The position numbers and the translations under genes are program-made. From Eubacterium sp. (lineage in GTDB: Bacteria > Bacillota > Clostridia > Oscillospirales > Acutalibacteraceae), in contig JAIDEF010000387.1 in NCBI GenBank assembly GCA_029054965.1, positions 1-9,899 of the forward strand: a DNA stretch of 9,899 nt. The letters are read 5' to 3'. Shown piece after piece: positions 1 to 5,881 of the stretch; within the stretch, counting starts at the first letter, position 1; each line of letters opens with the position of its first letter. Under the pieces are notes generated by a model, which worked only from the letters and a program-made list of their open reading frames with translations, was not told the DNA's origin and searched no databases.

Positions 1-131
1 ATATTATATCCTAATATTACACAATATTCAACACTTAATTTTAAGAAATATTTTAAGAATATAAATTGATGTTGAGCCTTGAAGTATTTTTTATTTGATG
101 TTATATTATAAGTAAAAGAAGAGGTGGTTAG
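1..131 (+). promoter_or_regulatory. AT-rich upstream region of the recombinase gene, with short direct repeats
   Basis: This is a very AT-rich non-coding stretch inside the mobile element, with no supported gene. A 9-base unit TTTTAAGAA occurs twice, at 39-47 and 51-59, a spacing of 12 bases. It lies upstream of the recombinase promoter and could be a binding site for a regulator, but in such AT-rich DNA chance is possible. The rest of the element lies to the left, outside the window. Confidence 0.5.
79..107 (+). promoter_or_regulatory. Sigma-A-type promoter of the recombinase gene
   Basis: A -35 box TTGAAG (79-84) and a -10 box TATATT (102-107) are separated by 17 bases, with TG one base before the -10 (99-100) making an extended -10. 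Transcription would start near 113-115. The Shine-Dalgarno sequence GAGGTGG (121-127) lies four bases before the ATG at 132. This is read from the sequence; activity is inferred. Confidence 0.6.
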
Positions 132-1736
132 ATGAAAGTAGCAATTTACAGCCGAAAGTCCTTGTTTACAGGCAAGGGGGAGAGTGTTGAAAATCAGATT
201 GAGATGTGTAAGCAATACATTAAATTTTCAATGGTAGATGTTGAAGTTGCTGATGAGGATATATTCATCTACGAGGACGAGGGATATTCTGCAAAGGACT
301 TAAAACGTCCGCAGTTTCAGCAGATGATGAAAGACCTTGATACATACAAATTTGAATATATTGTCTGCTATCGTCTTGATAGACTCAGTCGTAATGTCAG
401 TGATTTTTCGGGCTTGATTGAAAAGCTCAACAACAAGGGTGTTAATCTGATTTGCATTAAAGAGCACTTTGATACCTCTTCGCCTATGGGCAAGGCTATG
501 ATGTATATCACCTCTGTTTTTGCACAGCTTGAGCGTGAAACGATTGCCGAACGTGTTCGTGATAATATGCACCTCTTGGCTCGCACAGGCAGATGGCTCG
601 GCGGTACTCCGCCCACAGGTTATCAGGGAGCAGAAGAAAGCGAGGTTATTGTTGACGGCAAGGTTAAAACCTCGCATAAATTAGTGTTCAGTGATGAGAT
701 TGAAACTGTTAAACTGATGTATAGTTGCTTTCTTGAAACGCATTCTGTATCTGCTGTGAGTAAGTATCTTATCGCAAAAAGGATTAAATCAAAGACAACA
801 GGCAAATATTTTTCCGTACTTGGTATTCGTGATATTCTTCAAAATCCTGTCTACTGCATTGCAGATGAAAATGCATATAAGTACTTTGCCGAAAACGGTT
901 CTGACATTTGCCAGAATAAGGAGTTGTGGAACGGTGAGCACGGTGTTTCAACTTATAACAAAAGAGATTACAGCCGTTCAGGTGCACCGAGAAATTCGCT
1001 GAATGAATGGATTGTTGCAATCAGCAAACACGAGGGAATTATCAGCGGTAAGGACTGGGTATCCATTCAAAAATACTTTCACAACAATCACAAAGAAAAG
1101 GTTGTTAATCATAGTGAAATCGGCTTGCTTTCTGGCTTGATTTACTGCACAAAATGCGGTGAAAAGATGTTTTCCAAAAAGCACAAGGCGACAAGTGACA
1201 ATTTCAGTTATATCTGTTCGAGTAAACTGAAAGGCAACAACGCACTTTGTGATTGCCCCAACCTCACAGGTCAGCAGACTGATGATTTAGTAGTTGACTA
1301 TATCAAAGGTGAATTGGACAATTTCGACACCTTTACCTCTGCTCTTGAAAATCTGAAAAGAGAATATGAAAAAGAGCAGAATAACGATAAGACAGACAAA
1401 ATAAAAAAGGATATTGAATCAACGCAAAGTGAAATCAATACCCTTATAAATCGCCTGACCGATACAACATTAAGTACGGTATCCATAAATGCTATTGATA
1501 AGAAAATAGTAGAACAAACCGAATACTTACACACTCTTGAGAAGGAACTTACAGAGCAAAATCAAACAGAAAGCAATATTGATTTTGACACAGATGCTTT
1601 AATTGAAAGTGTTAAGTCCTTTAATAATTTATTTGATGATTTGTCAATCTATGACAAACGGCAAATTATAAGATTGCTCATTCAGAAAATTGAGTGGGAC
1701 GGAGCGGATTTGCATATTTTTATGTACGGTGAATAA
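132..1736 (+). CDS. Large serine recombinase (site-specific integrase of a mobile element)
   Basis: This 534-residue protein would cut and rejoin the element ends and the chromosomal target through a serine-DNA link. The N-terminal resolvase domain (about 1-150) starts with Y6-S-R-K-S10, where S10 is the expected nucleophile and R8 an active-site arginine. It continues with the family motifs GYSAKDLKRPQF and RLDRLSRN, and with LERETIAERVRDN, which starts the long helix. A recombinase domain follows (about 160-330). A zinc ribbon has cysteines at 339, 342, 362 and 373/375. A charged coiled-coil stretch (about 395-490) precedes the C-terminus. The length is normal for the family, and all key residues are present, so it is probably active. 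The start at 132 is supported by GAGGTGG four bases upstream and its own promoter. Its 3' end lies about 60 bases from a broken feoB, as expected for an integrase beside its attachment site. The element type (phage, ICE or smaller) cannot be told here. Confidence 0.95.
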   Translation: MKVAIYSRKSLFTGKGESVENQIEMCKQYIKFSMVDVEVADEDIFIYEDEGYSAKDLKRPQFQQMMKDLDTYKFEYIVCYRLDRLSRNVSDFSGLIEKLNNKGVNLICIKEHFDTSSPMGKAMMYITSVFAQLERETIAERVRDNMHLLARTGRWLGGTPPTGYQGAEESEVIVDGKVKTSHKLVFSDEIETVKLMYSCFLETHSVSAVSKYLIAKRIKSKTTGKYFSVLGIRDILQNPVYCIADENAYKYFAENGSDICQNKELWNGEHGVSTYNKRDYSRSGAPRNSLNEWIVAISKHEGIISGKDWVSIQKYFHNNHKEKVVNHSEIGLLSGLIYCTKCGEKMFSKKHKATSDNFSYICSSKLKGNNALCDCPNLTGQQTDDLVVDYIKGELDNFDTFTSALENLKREYEKEQNNDKTDKIKKDIESTQSEINTLINRLTDTTLSTVSINAIDKKIVEQTEYLHTLEKELTEQNQTESNIDFDTDALIESVKSFNNLFDDLSIYDKRQIIRLLIQKIEWDGADLHIFMYGE

Positions 1737-1761
1737 GAGTATTTCAGCCGTTTATTCACCG
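1727..1761. repeat. Perfect 10-bp inverted repeat at the recombinase stop codon
   Basis: CGGTGAATAA (1727-1736) and TTATTCACCG (1752-1761) are exact reverse complements around a 15-base loop, and the left arm contains the recombinase stop codon. No T-run follows on either strand, so it is a poor intrinsic terminator. It may stabilise the transcript end or form part of the recombinase-binding site near the element end. Confidence 0.6.
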
Positions 1762-1764
1762 AAA

Positions 1765-1805
1765 AGCACGCAAAAGTTGCCACAATGTTGGTGGCGTATT
1801 TCCAC
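1765..1805. other. Element-chromosome junction (hybrid attachment site, attR/attL-like)
   Basis: The left side is element DNA and the right side is feoB. The frame of the feoB remnant, read upstream, gives C-H-N-V-G-G-V-F-P-L-L-I-A-I-I. FeoB proteins normally have C-N-G-R/K-F-P-x-L-I here, so homology resumes at about 1796-1800. A short dyad GCCAC (1779-1783), seven bases, GTGGC (1791-1795) lies at the junction, as often seen in serine recombinase sites. The crossover probably falls within the shared GG-containing codons around 1787-1796. The exact dinucleotide cannot be fixed without the other end or an uninterrupted relative. Confidence 0.6.
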
Positions 1806-2503
1806 TATTAATTGCAATAATATCCATGTTTTTTGTTAAAAACAGCTTTTTGTCTGCGATGATACTGCTTGCCATGATTGCAGGGTCAATGCTGATGACC
1901 TTTGCCTGTTCAAAGCTGCTGACATCAACGGTTTTGAAGGGTGTAAGCAGCTCGTATATTATGGAGCTGCCTCCGTATCGTAAGCCAAAGGTGCTTAGGC
2001 TTATAGGTGATACAATAAGAGAAAAGGTGCTTTTTGTTCTGCTGCGTGCGGTTGTTGTTGCGGCACCGGCAGGCTTGATAATCTGGGTGCTTACAAATAT
2101 TTCTGTGGGTGATGTTTCACTGCTGAGTAAAATTGCAGAGGTGCTTAATCCGATTGGTCAGTTCCTTGGTATGGATGGTGTAATGCTGTTAGCGTTTATA
2201 CTTGGTTTCCCTGCCAATGAAATTGTAATACCGATTGCATTGATGGTTTATTTATCAACCGGAGAGCTCAGTGATTATTCATCACTTGAAAGTCTGAAAA
2301 CAATTTTAGTTGATAATGGCTGGACCTGGGTCACAGCATTATGTGTATGTGTGTTTTCAATGTTCCACTTCCCGTGTTCAACAACTCTTCTTACAATTTA
2401 TAAGGAAACAAAGAGCGTCAAATGGAGTGCATTATCAATGCTTGTTCCGCTTTTGGCAGGAGTTGTCTGCTGTACACTGATTAATTTGATATCAAAATTG
2501 TAG
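1796..2503 (+). pseudogene. feoB: feoB C-terminal fragment, 5' part displaced by element insertion
   Basis: Intact FeoB is a membrane transporter for ferrous iron with an N-terminal G-protein domain and a membrane domain. Only about the last 235 residues are here. Family landmarks, numbered from the first ATG at 1826, are MELPPYRKP (46-54), GFPANEIVIP in the gate region, HFPCSTTLLTIYKET near the end, and several hydrophobic membrane helices. The G domain, the first gate domain and the start are missing. The frame is open upstream only to a TGA at 1730-1732, which lies in the recombinase gene. The ATG at 1826 is an internal methionine (the family has I-S/T-M-F-F here) and lacks a Shine-Dalgarno sequence. 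It therefore reads as a gene split by integration, with the coding part otherwise undamaged. Excision would be expected to restore it, which is inference. No promoter is seen for the fragment. Confidence 0.85.
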
Positions 2504-2515
2504 GAGTTATATATT

Positions 2516-2548
2516 TTTACATTTTTCTCACATTATATGGAATATAAT
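2516..2548 (+). promoter_or_regulatory. Likely spoIIE promoter with a long 21-base spacer
   Basis: TTTACA (2516-2521) and a perfect TATAAT (2543-2548) are 21 bases apart, and no better -35 exists at 16-18 bases. In Bacillus subtilis the spoIIE promoter is known to have sigma-A hexamers with the same abnormal 21-base spacing and to need Spo0A~P. No exact Spo0A box (TGTCGAA type) was found in the gap; TTTTCTCACA on the + strand is at best a weak relative. Spo0A control is inferred. Confidence 0.55.
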
Positions 2549-2568
2549 AGCTCACGGGAAGTGTAAAA

Positions 2569-4629
2569 ATGAATGTTAAGGAAAAGATAAAGAAAATAGA
2601 TAAGGGCAGCTTAAAAAATGCTCGGTTTAACCTGATATTAAAGCGGGGGGCTTGGTTTCTGGCAAGTCTTGTGCTCAGTGTGTCAACGGTAATCGGCGGA
2701 AGCTGCCCTTTTGCTGTATCACTTATTTGTGTATCCAGCAGGAAGAATTTTTTGTTTTCTACTGTCGGTGCAGGACTTGGATATATGATTTTTTGCAGCG
2801 GGAATGATGCAATAAGGTATTTCAGTGCAACAATCATTGCCTGCCTGGGTGCGCTGGCTATAAATATTTTCAATACAAAGAAAGAAGCATATCTGCCTAT
2901 GCTGGTAGCTTTTTTATCAGTTTTTACAACGGGAGTTGTTATGAATCTGAAAACAGGAGCAGTTATTGGTCAATATGCTCTTGTGTTCGGTGAAGCAGTG
3001 CTTGCAATGGGGAGCAGTTATTTCTTTTTCAAGGGTGTAAACTGCAATATGAAAAGACTTAAGTTCAAGGCCTTGCCGATAGCGGACTTGACCTGTCTGC
3101 TTATTTCATTTTCAACATTGCTTTCGAGCCTTTGTGTCATCAATATCAAAGGTTTTGCACCTGCAAGAATGATAGCGGCTGCAATAATGCTTATTGCAAT
3201 ACGCTTTGGCTCTAAAAAATGGGGACTTATTATTTCTATATGCTTGGGTTTTTCCATTGGTATAAGCGGTGAAAACAGCTTGTTTTTGCTTGGTGCGTAT
3301 GCATTTTCAGCACTTGCTGCCGGGCTTTTTACATCGATTTCTTCTTTAAGTGTTGGTGCTTGCTTTGTATTTTCAATGGCATTTTTTGCAGTTGCGTCTG
3401 GAGAAGGAGCATTAGCTTTATGCACTGTTATTGAAAGCTTTGGCGGTGCACTGATTTTAGTTCTTTTGCCTGAAGGAGCAAGATATAAAATTAATGAATT
3501 TTTTGAAAGCGGTGCTGATATTGCACCTGACGGCAGCTTAAGACAGAGTCTGGTAGTAAGACTTCGCTTTGCATCCTCTGCCTTATCGCAGGTGAGCGAA
3601 AGTGTGCGAGATGTCAGGGAAAAGATAAATGAGATGGGCCGCACTGAGCCTATGGAAAGCGAGCTGAGGATGGTTGCGGCAGACCAGTTTTTCTCAATCA
3701 GTGACATGCTTGCTGATCTTGCGTTTGAATTTGATGAGGCTGAGCTTTTTGATTATAAGGCAGCAGGTAAAATAAGACGAATGCTTGGGGAATATGATAT
3801 ATACCCTGAAAATATTTCAGTTATTGTGGACAAGTTTAACAGAACAAGAGTTGAGATTTCAGCACCTTCAAAGACACGTGGGCTTGACAGTCCGAGAATT
3901 AAAGCTGAAATCGAAAAAATATGCGGAAGATATTTTGAAAAAAGTCGTACAAATTATTCAGGCAAAAGCCAGATGGTGTCAATTATTGAACGTGCGAATT
4001 ACAAAATGGACTTTGGTTTTGCTCAGTATTGTGCTGAGGGGAAGCTGTGCGGTGATACCATTAAAATGATTAATGACGGCAGAGGTCATATGATTTTTAT
4101 TATAAGTGACGGAATGGGCAAGGGCGGACGTGCTGCTCTTGATGGTGCTATGGGAGCAGGTTTGCTGTCAAAACTGCTTTCTGCAGGCTTCGGTTTTGAT
4201 TCTTCGCTTAAGGTAGTTAACAGTGCCTTACTTGTGAAAAGCAGTGAGGAAAGCCTTGCAACTCTTGACTGTGCCTGTGTTGATTTGTTTAACGGAAAGT
4301 GTGAATTCTATAAGGCGGGAGCACCGAAAAGCTATGTGCTTAAAAATAATTCGCTCAGCAAATGTGAGCTAAGCTCGATGCCTGCAGGTATATTAAGAGG
4401 TATCGAATTTGCCAAACGTACCACAGTGCTTAATGTTGGTGATGAAATAATAATGATGAGTGACGGCATTACCGATTTGGGCGGAATACTTGATGACTTT
4501 ATTAAGGTGAATGATAAAATCACATCTAATGAACGTGCACAGGCTATACTTGATTTTGCGCTTGAGCACGGTGATTCCCGCCACAGGGACGATATGTCGG
4601 TTATTGTTGCAAGGTTAATTAAGGATTGA
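2569..4629 (+). CDS. spoIIE: Stage II sporulation protein E (membrane PP2C-type phosphatase)
   Basis: SpoIIE sits at the polar division septum and dephosphorylates the anti-anti-sigma factor SpoIIAA, which activates sigma-F in the forespore. This 686-residue protein has the family layout. About 300 N-terminal residues are rich in membrane helices (starting near 27), a soluble regulatory region spans about 325-480, and a PP2C domain runs from about 490 to the end. The metal-binding aspartates are visible: D496 in GDTIKM, D514 in ISDGMGKG, D632 in MMSDGITD and D674/D675 in RDDMSVIV. Spacings between the first three (18 and 118) equal those of the B. subtilis residues D610, D628 and D746. It is shorter than the 827-residue B. 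subtilis protein, mostly before the phosphatase domain. The start at 2569 has a modest Shine-Dalgarno sequence (GGGAAG, 2556-2561). The next gene starts 4 bases after the stop and is probably co-transcribed. Confidence 0.95.
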   Translation: MNVKEKIKKIDKGSLKNARFNLILKRGAWFLASLVLSVSTVIGGSCPFAVSLICVSSRKNFLFSTVGAGLGYMIFCSGNDAIRYFSATIIACLGALAINIFNTKKEAYLPMLVAFLSVFTTGVVMNLKTGAVIGQYALVFGEAVLAMGSSYFFFKGVNCNMKRLKFKALPIADLTCLLISFSTLLSSLCVINIKGFAPARMIAAAIMLIAIRFGSKKWGLIISICLGFSIGISGENSLFLLGAYAFSALAAGLFTSISSLSVGACFVFSMAFFAVASGEGALALCTVIESFGGALILVLLPEGARYKINEFFESGADIAPDGSLRQSLVVRLRFASSALSQVSESVRDVREKINEMGRTEPMESELRMVAADQFFSISDMLADLAFEFDEAELFDYKAAGKIRRMLGEYDIYPENISVIVDKFNRTRVEISAPSKTRGLDSPRIKAEIEKICGRYFEKSRTNYSGKSQMVSIIERANYKMDFGFAQYCAEGKLCGDTIKMINDGRGHMIFIISDGMGKGGRAALDGAMGAGLLSKLLSAGFGFDSSLKVVNSALLVKSSEESLATLDCACVDLFNGKCEFYKAGAPKSYVLKNNSLSKCELSSMPAGILRGIEFAKRTTVLNVGDEIIMMSDGITDLGGILDDFIKVNDKITSNERAQAILDFALEHGDSRHRDDMSVIVARLIKD

Positions 4630-4633
4630 TTTG

Positions 4634-5632
4634 ATGAAAAAGCTTCTTGCTAAAAAGAAAAAAGAGCCTGCTGTTATTTTGCCTCCAAGCCTTGACAGCT
4701 TTCCTGATTTCACAAAAAAGGAAATTTTTACACAGGGTCAGCTAATTGATGATTTGCTTGGCAGATATATAAAGGCGGACAAAATCAACTTTGATTTTTT
4801 AAAGGTTAAGATAGATAAGATTAAAAGAATTTATATTATTGGGGGCGGAACTGATTATTCCTGTGCGGTATTCGGTGCATATAATTTTGAGGTTTTGCTT
4901 GATATCATATCAGTTCCTCTGGCTTTAGGTGAATTTATGTATTCAAATCCTATTCTTGACAAAAATACTCTGGTTGTTTTAATTGGTGAAAGCAGTAGTA
5001 TTCAGAGGCGTATTGAAGGCAGTGGTGCAAGGTTAATAAGAATTATGGATTTCAGCGACAGTAAAAGCGATATTGTTCTTAATTATAAAACGCTTGGAAG
5101 AATACCGACAGCCTCATATTCGCTGAAGCTTACGGCACTTGCAATGCTTGCTTTATATTTCGGAGAAAAAAATCAGGTTATTACTTCTCTTTATGTAAAA
5201 ATTGCAACACAGATGCTAAGGGGGCTGAAAAATAAGATTAAAGCTATTTTGTCACGGGAATATATTGTAAATGAAATTGCGGGAGAGCTTGACAGTGATA
5301 AACTGCTTTTTACGGGGACCAATGTTGATTATGCGGTTGCTATTTATGCAGGTGAGCTCCTGCAGTCTGCAGAATGCTTTTCTTCCTCAATATCCTTGGG
5401 ACAGCTCAATTCAAAATACAGGGATAATTTTTCAATAATTGCATTAGCATCAAATATTGATTTTTATAATCTTATAAGCAATATTGACGATTTTAAGCTG
5501 AAAATAGTTTCAAGCAGTGTTGATGCAGCTGATGATAAAATGCTGTCTTATGACGAATCTATTCCCCTTTTAAACCCAATACTTAGCGGTGTTATAATTC
5601 AGATGATAGCTTATACTAAACAAAACGGTTGA
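4634..5632 (+). CDS. Degenerate double-SIS (GlmS isomerase-like) protein, coupled to spoIIE
   Basis: The exact function is not recognised. The 332-residue product aligns by eye with the isomerase half of GlmS: FTKKEIFTQGQLIDDLL (entry helix), IYIIGGGTDYSCAV at 66-79 (GlmS has CGTSYHA), SNPILDKNTLVVLIGESS at 104-121 (GlmS RNPVxDxxTLVIAISQSGET), TGTNVDYAVAIYAGELL at 227-243 (GlmS GRGxxYPIALEGALKLKE), and PLLNPILSGVIIQMIAY at 311-327. The SQSGET phosphate loop has become GESSSIQRR. The C-terminal catalytic tail of GlmS (NLAKSVTVE) is absent, as is the glutaminase half. It therefore probably binds a ligand or partner rather than doing GlmS chemistry. The N-terminus is lysine-rich. ATG 4634 is preferred over an in-frame TTG at 4631 because AAGGA (4621-4625), inside the end of spoIIE, is better spaced from it. 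The tight spacing implies translational coupling and possibly a sporulation role. Confidence 0.7.
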   Translation: MKKLLAKKKKEPAVILPPSLDSFPDFTKKEIFTQGQLIDDLLGRYIKADKINFDFLKVKIDKIKRIYIIGGGTDYSCAVFGAYNFEVLLDIISVPLALGEFMYSNPILDKNTLVVLIGESSSIQRRIEGSGARLIRIMDFSDSKSDIVLNYKTLGRIPTASYSLKLTALAMLALYFGEKNQVITSLYVKIATQMLRGLKNKIKAILSREYIVNEIAGELDSDKLLFTGTNVDYAVAIYAGELLQSAECFSSSISLGQLNSKYRDNFSIIALASNIDFYNLISNIDDFKLKIVSSSVDAADDKMLSYDESIPLLNPILSGVIIQMIAYTKQNG

Positions 5633-5656
5633 CTTTGTTTTAATTTGTGTTATACT
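5629..5656 (+). promoter_or_regulatory. Strong sigma-A-type promoter of the ABC-F unit
   Basis: TTGACT (5629-5634) and TATACT (5651-5656) are separated by 16 bases, with an extended -10 TG at 5648-5649. The -35 overlaps the stop codon of the preceding gene (5630-5632). Transcription should start near 5663, giving a leader of about 220 bases before the ABC-F start codon. Confidence 0.75.
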
Positions 5657-5687
5657 GCTATTAGAAAAAAACGAAAGAGGTGGAAGG

Positions 5688-5711
5688 ATGTATAACTTTT
5701 CTTGCAAGTAA
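5688..5711 (+). CDS. Seven-residue leader peptide (MYNFSCK)
   Basis: The ATG at 5688 is preceded by a strong Shine-Dalgarno sequence, AGAGGTGG (5676-5683), four bases upstream. The reading frame MYNFSCK ends in TAA at 5709-5711. It is the first translatable frame after the promoter and lies ahead of a terminator hairpin and an antibiotic-resistance-type gene, which is the classic place for a regulatory peptide. Its codons overlap sequences that can pair with 5753-5763 and with the terminator, so ribosome position could decide the RNA fold. The peptide probably has no role beyond regulation. Confidence 0.65.
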   Translation: MYNFSCK

Positions 5712-5822
5712 GAATTATAAGCAGTGTGCCAAGGGCTCATTGCGTCTGTTGCGGGAAAGTTATTGAATCTGTCTGCTTTGTCATATGCTATGCCGCCCTT
5801 TGGCGGTGTTAATGTGCTGTGT

Positions 5823-5861
5823 CGGCTGCAAGATACTTTCTTGCAGCCGTTATTTTTATTT
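5823..5861 (+). terminator. Intrinsic terminator (attenuator) just upstream of the ABC-F gene
   Basis: CGGCTGCAAGA (5823-5833) and TCTTGCAGCCG (5839-5849) form a perfect 11-bp stem with the 5-base loop TACTT, followed by TTATTTTTATTT. It lies between the promoter and the start codon of the only downstream gene. It therefore makes sense as a conditional terminator rather than as the end of spoIIE transcription, although it could do both. Confidence 0.85.
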
Positions 5862-5881
5862 CAGTACAGGAGGGTTTAATT

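Larger units (their letters stand above)
5657..5881 (+). promoter_or_regulatory. Antibiotic-responsive attenuator leader of the ABC-F gene
   Basis: This stretch holds, in order, a 7-codon leader peptide gene (5688-5711), candidate competing pairings, a small GC hairpin (5793-5797 with 5802-5806, loop CTTT), an intrinsic terminator (5823-5861) and the ABC-F ribosome binding site AGGAGG (5868-5873). Two exact complementarities involve the leader gene itself. ATAACTTT (5692-5699) pairs with AAAGTTAT (5756-5763). TCTTGCA (5700-5706) pairs with TGCAAGA (5827-5833) in the left arm of the terminator, so it could act as an antiterminator. Known ABC-F genes such as vmlR are controlled by drug-stalled ribosomes on a leader peptide that block terminator formation. 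The same is inferred here; the pairing scheme has not been folded computationally. Confidence 0.7.

Noticed and set aside
1727..1761. Inverted repeat as an intrinsic terminator of the recombinase gene
   Set aside because: The stem is only moderately GC-rich, the loop is 15 bases, and AAAA rather than a T-run follows.
1826..2503. Independent 225-residue membrane protein
   Set aside because: The sequence is the C-terminal part of FeoB, the ATG is an internal methionine without a ribosome binding site, and homology begins upstream of it.
3018..3707. 229-residue open frame on the minus strand
   Set aside because: It lies wholly inside spoIIE, has no Shine-Dalgarno or recognisable domain, and its composition is the mirror of a membrane protein gene.
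4631..4633. TTG start for the SIS-like gene
   Set aside because: The ATG at 4634 directly follows and has better spacing from AAGGA at 4621-4625. The difference is one residue.
5790..5809. GC-rich hairpin (GCCGCC, CTTT, GGCGGT) as a terminator
   Set aside because: It has no T-run after it. It is more likely a structural part of the leader RNA.
5702..5812. Cysteine-rich 36-codon frame in the attenuator region (contains HCVCCGKVIE)
   Set aside because: It begins at a TTG without a Shine-Dalgarno site and overlaps the leader peptide and hairpin sequences. Conservation in relatives would be needed to take it as a gene.
5819..5881. N-terminal extension of the ABC-F protein from a GTG at 5819
   Set aside because: It would begin just before and run through the terminator hairpin and the AGGAGG site, and it adds 21 residues not found in Lsa proteins. 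The ATG at 5882 is well supported.
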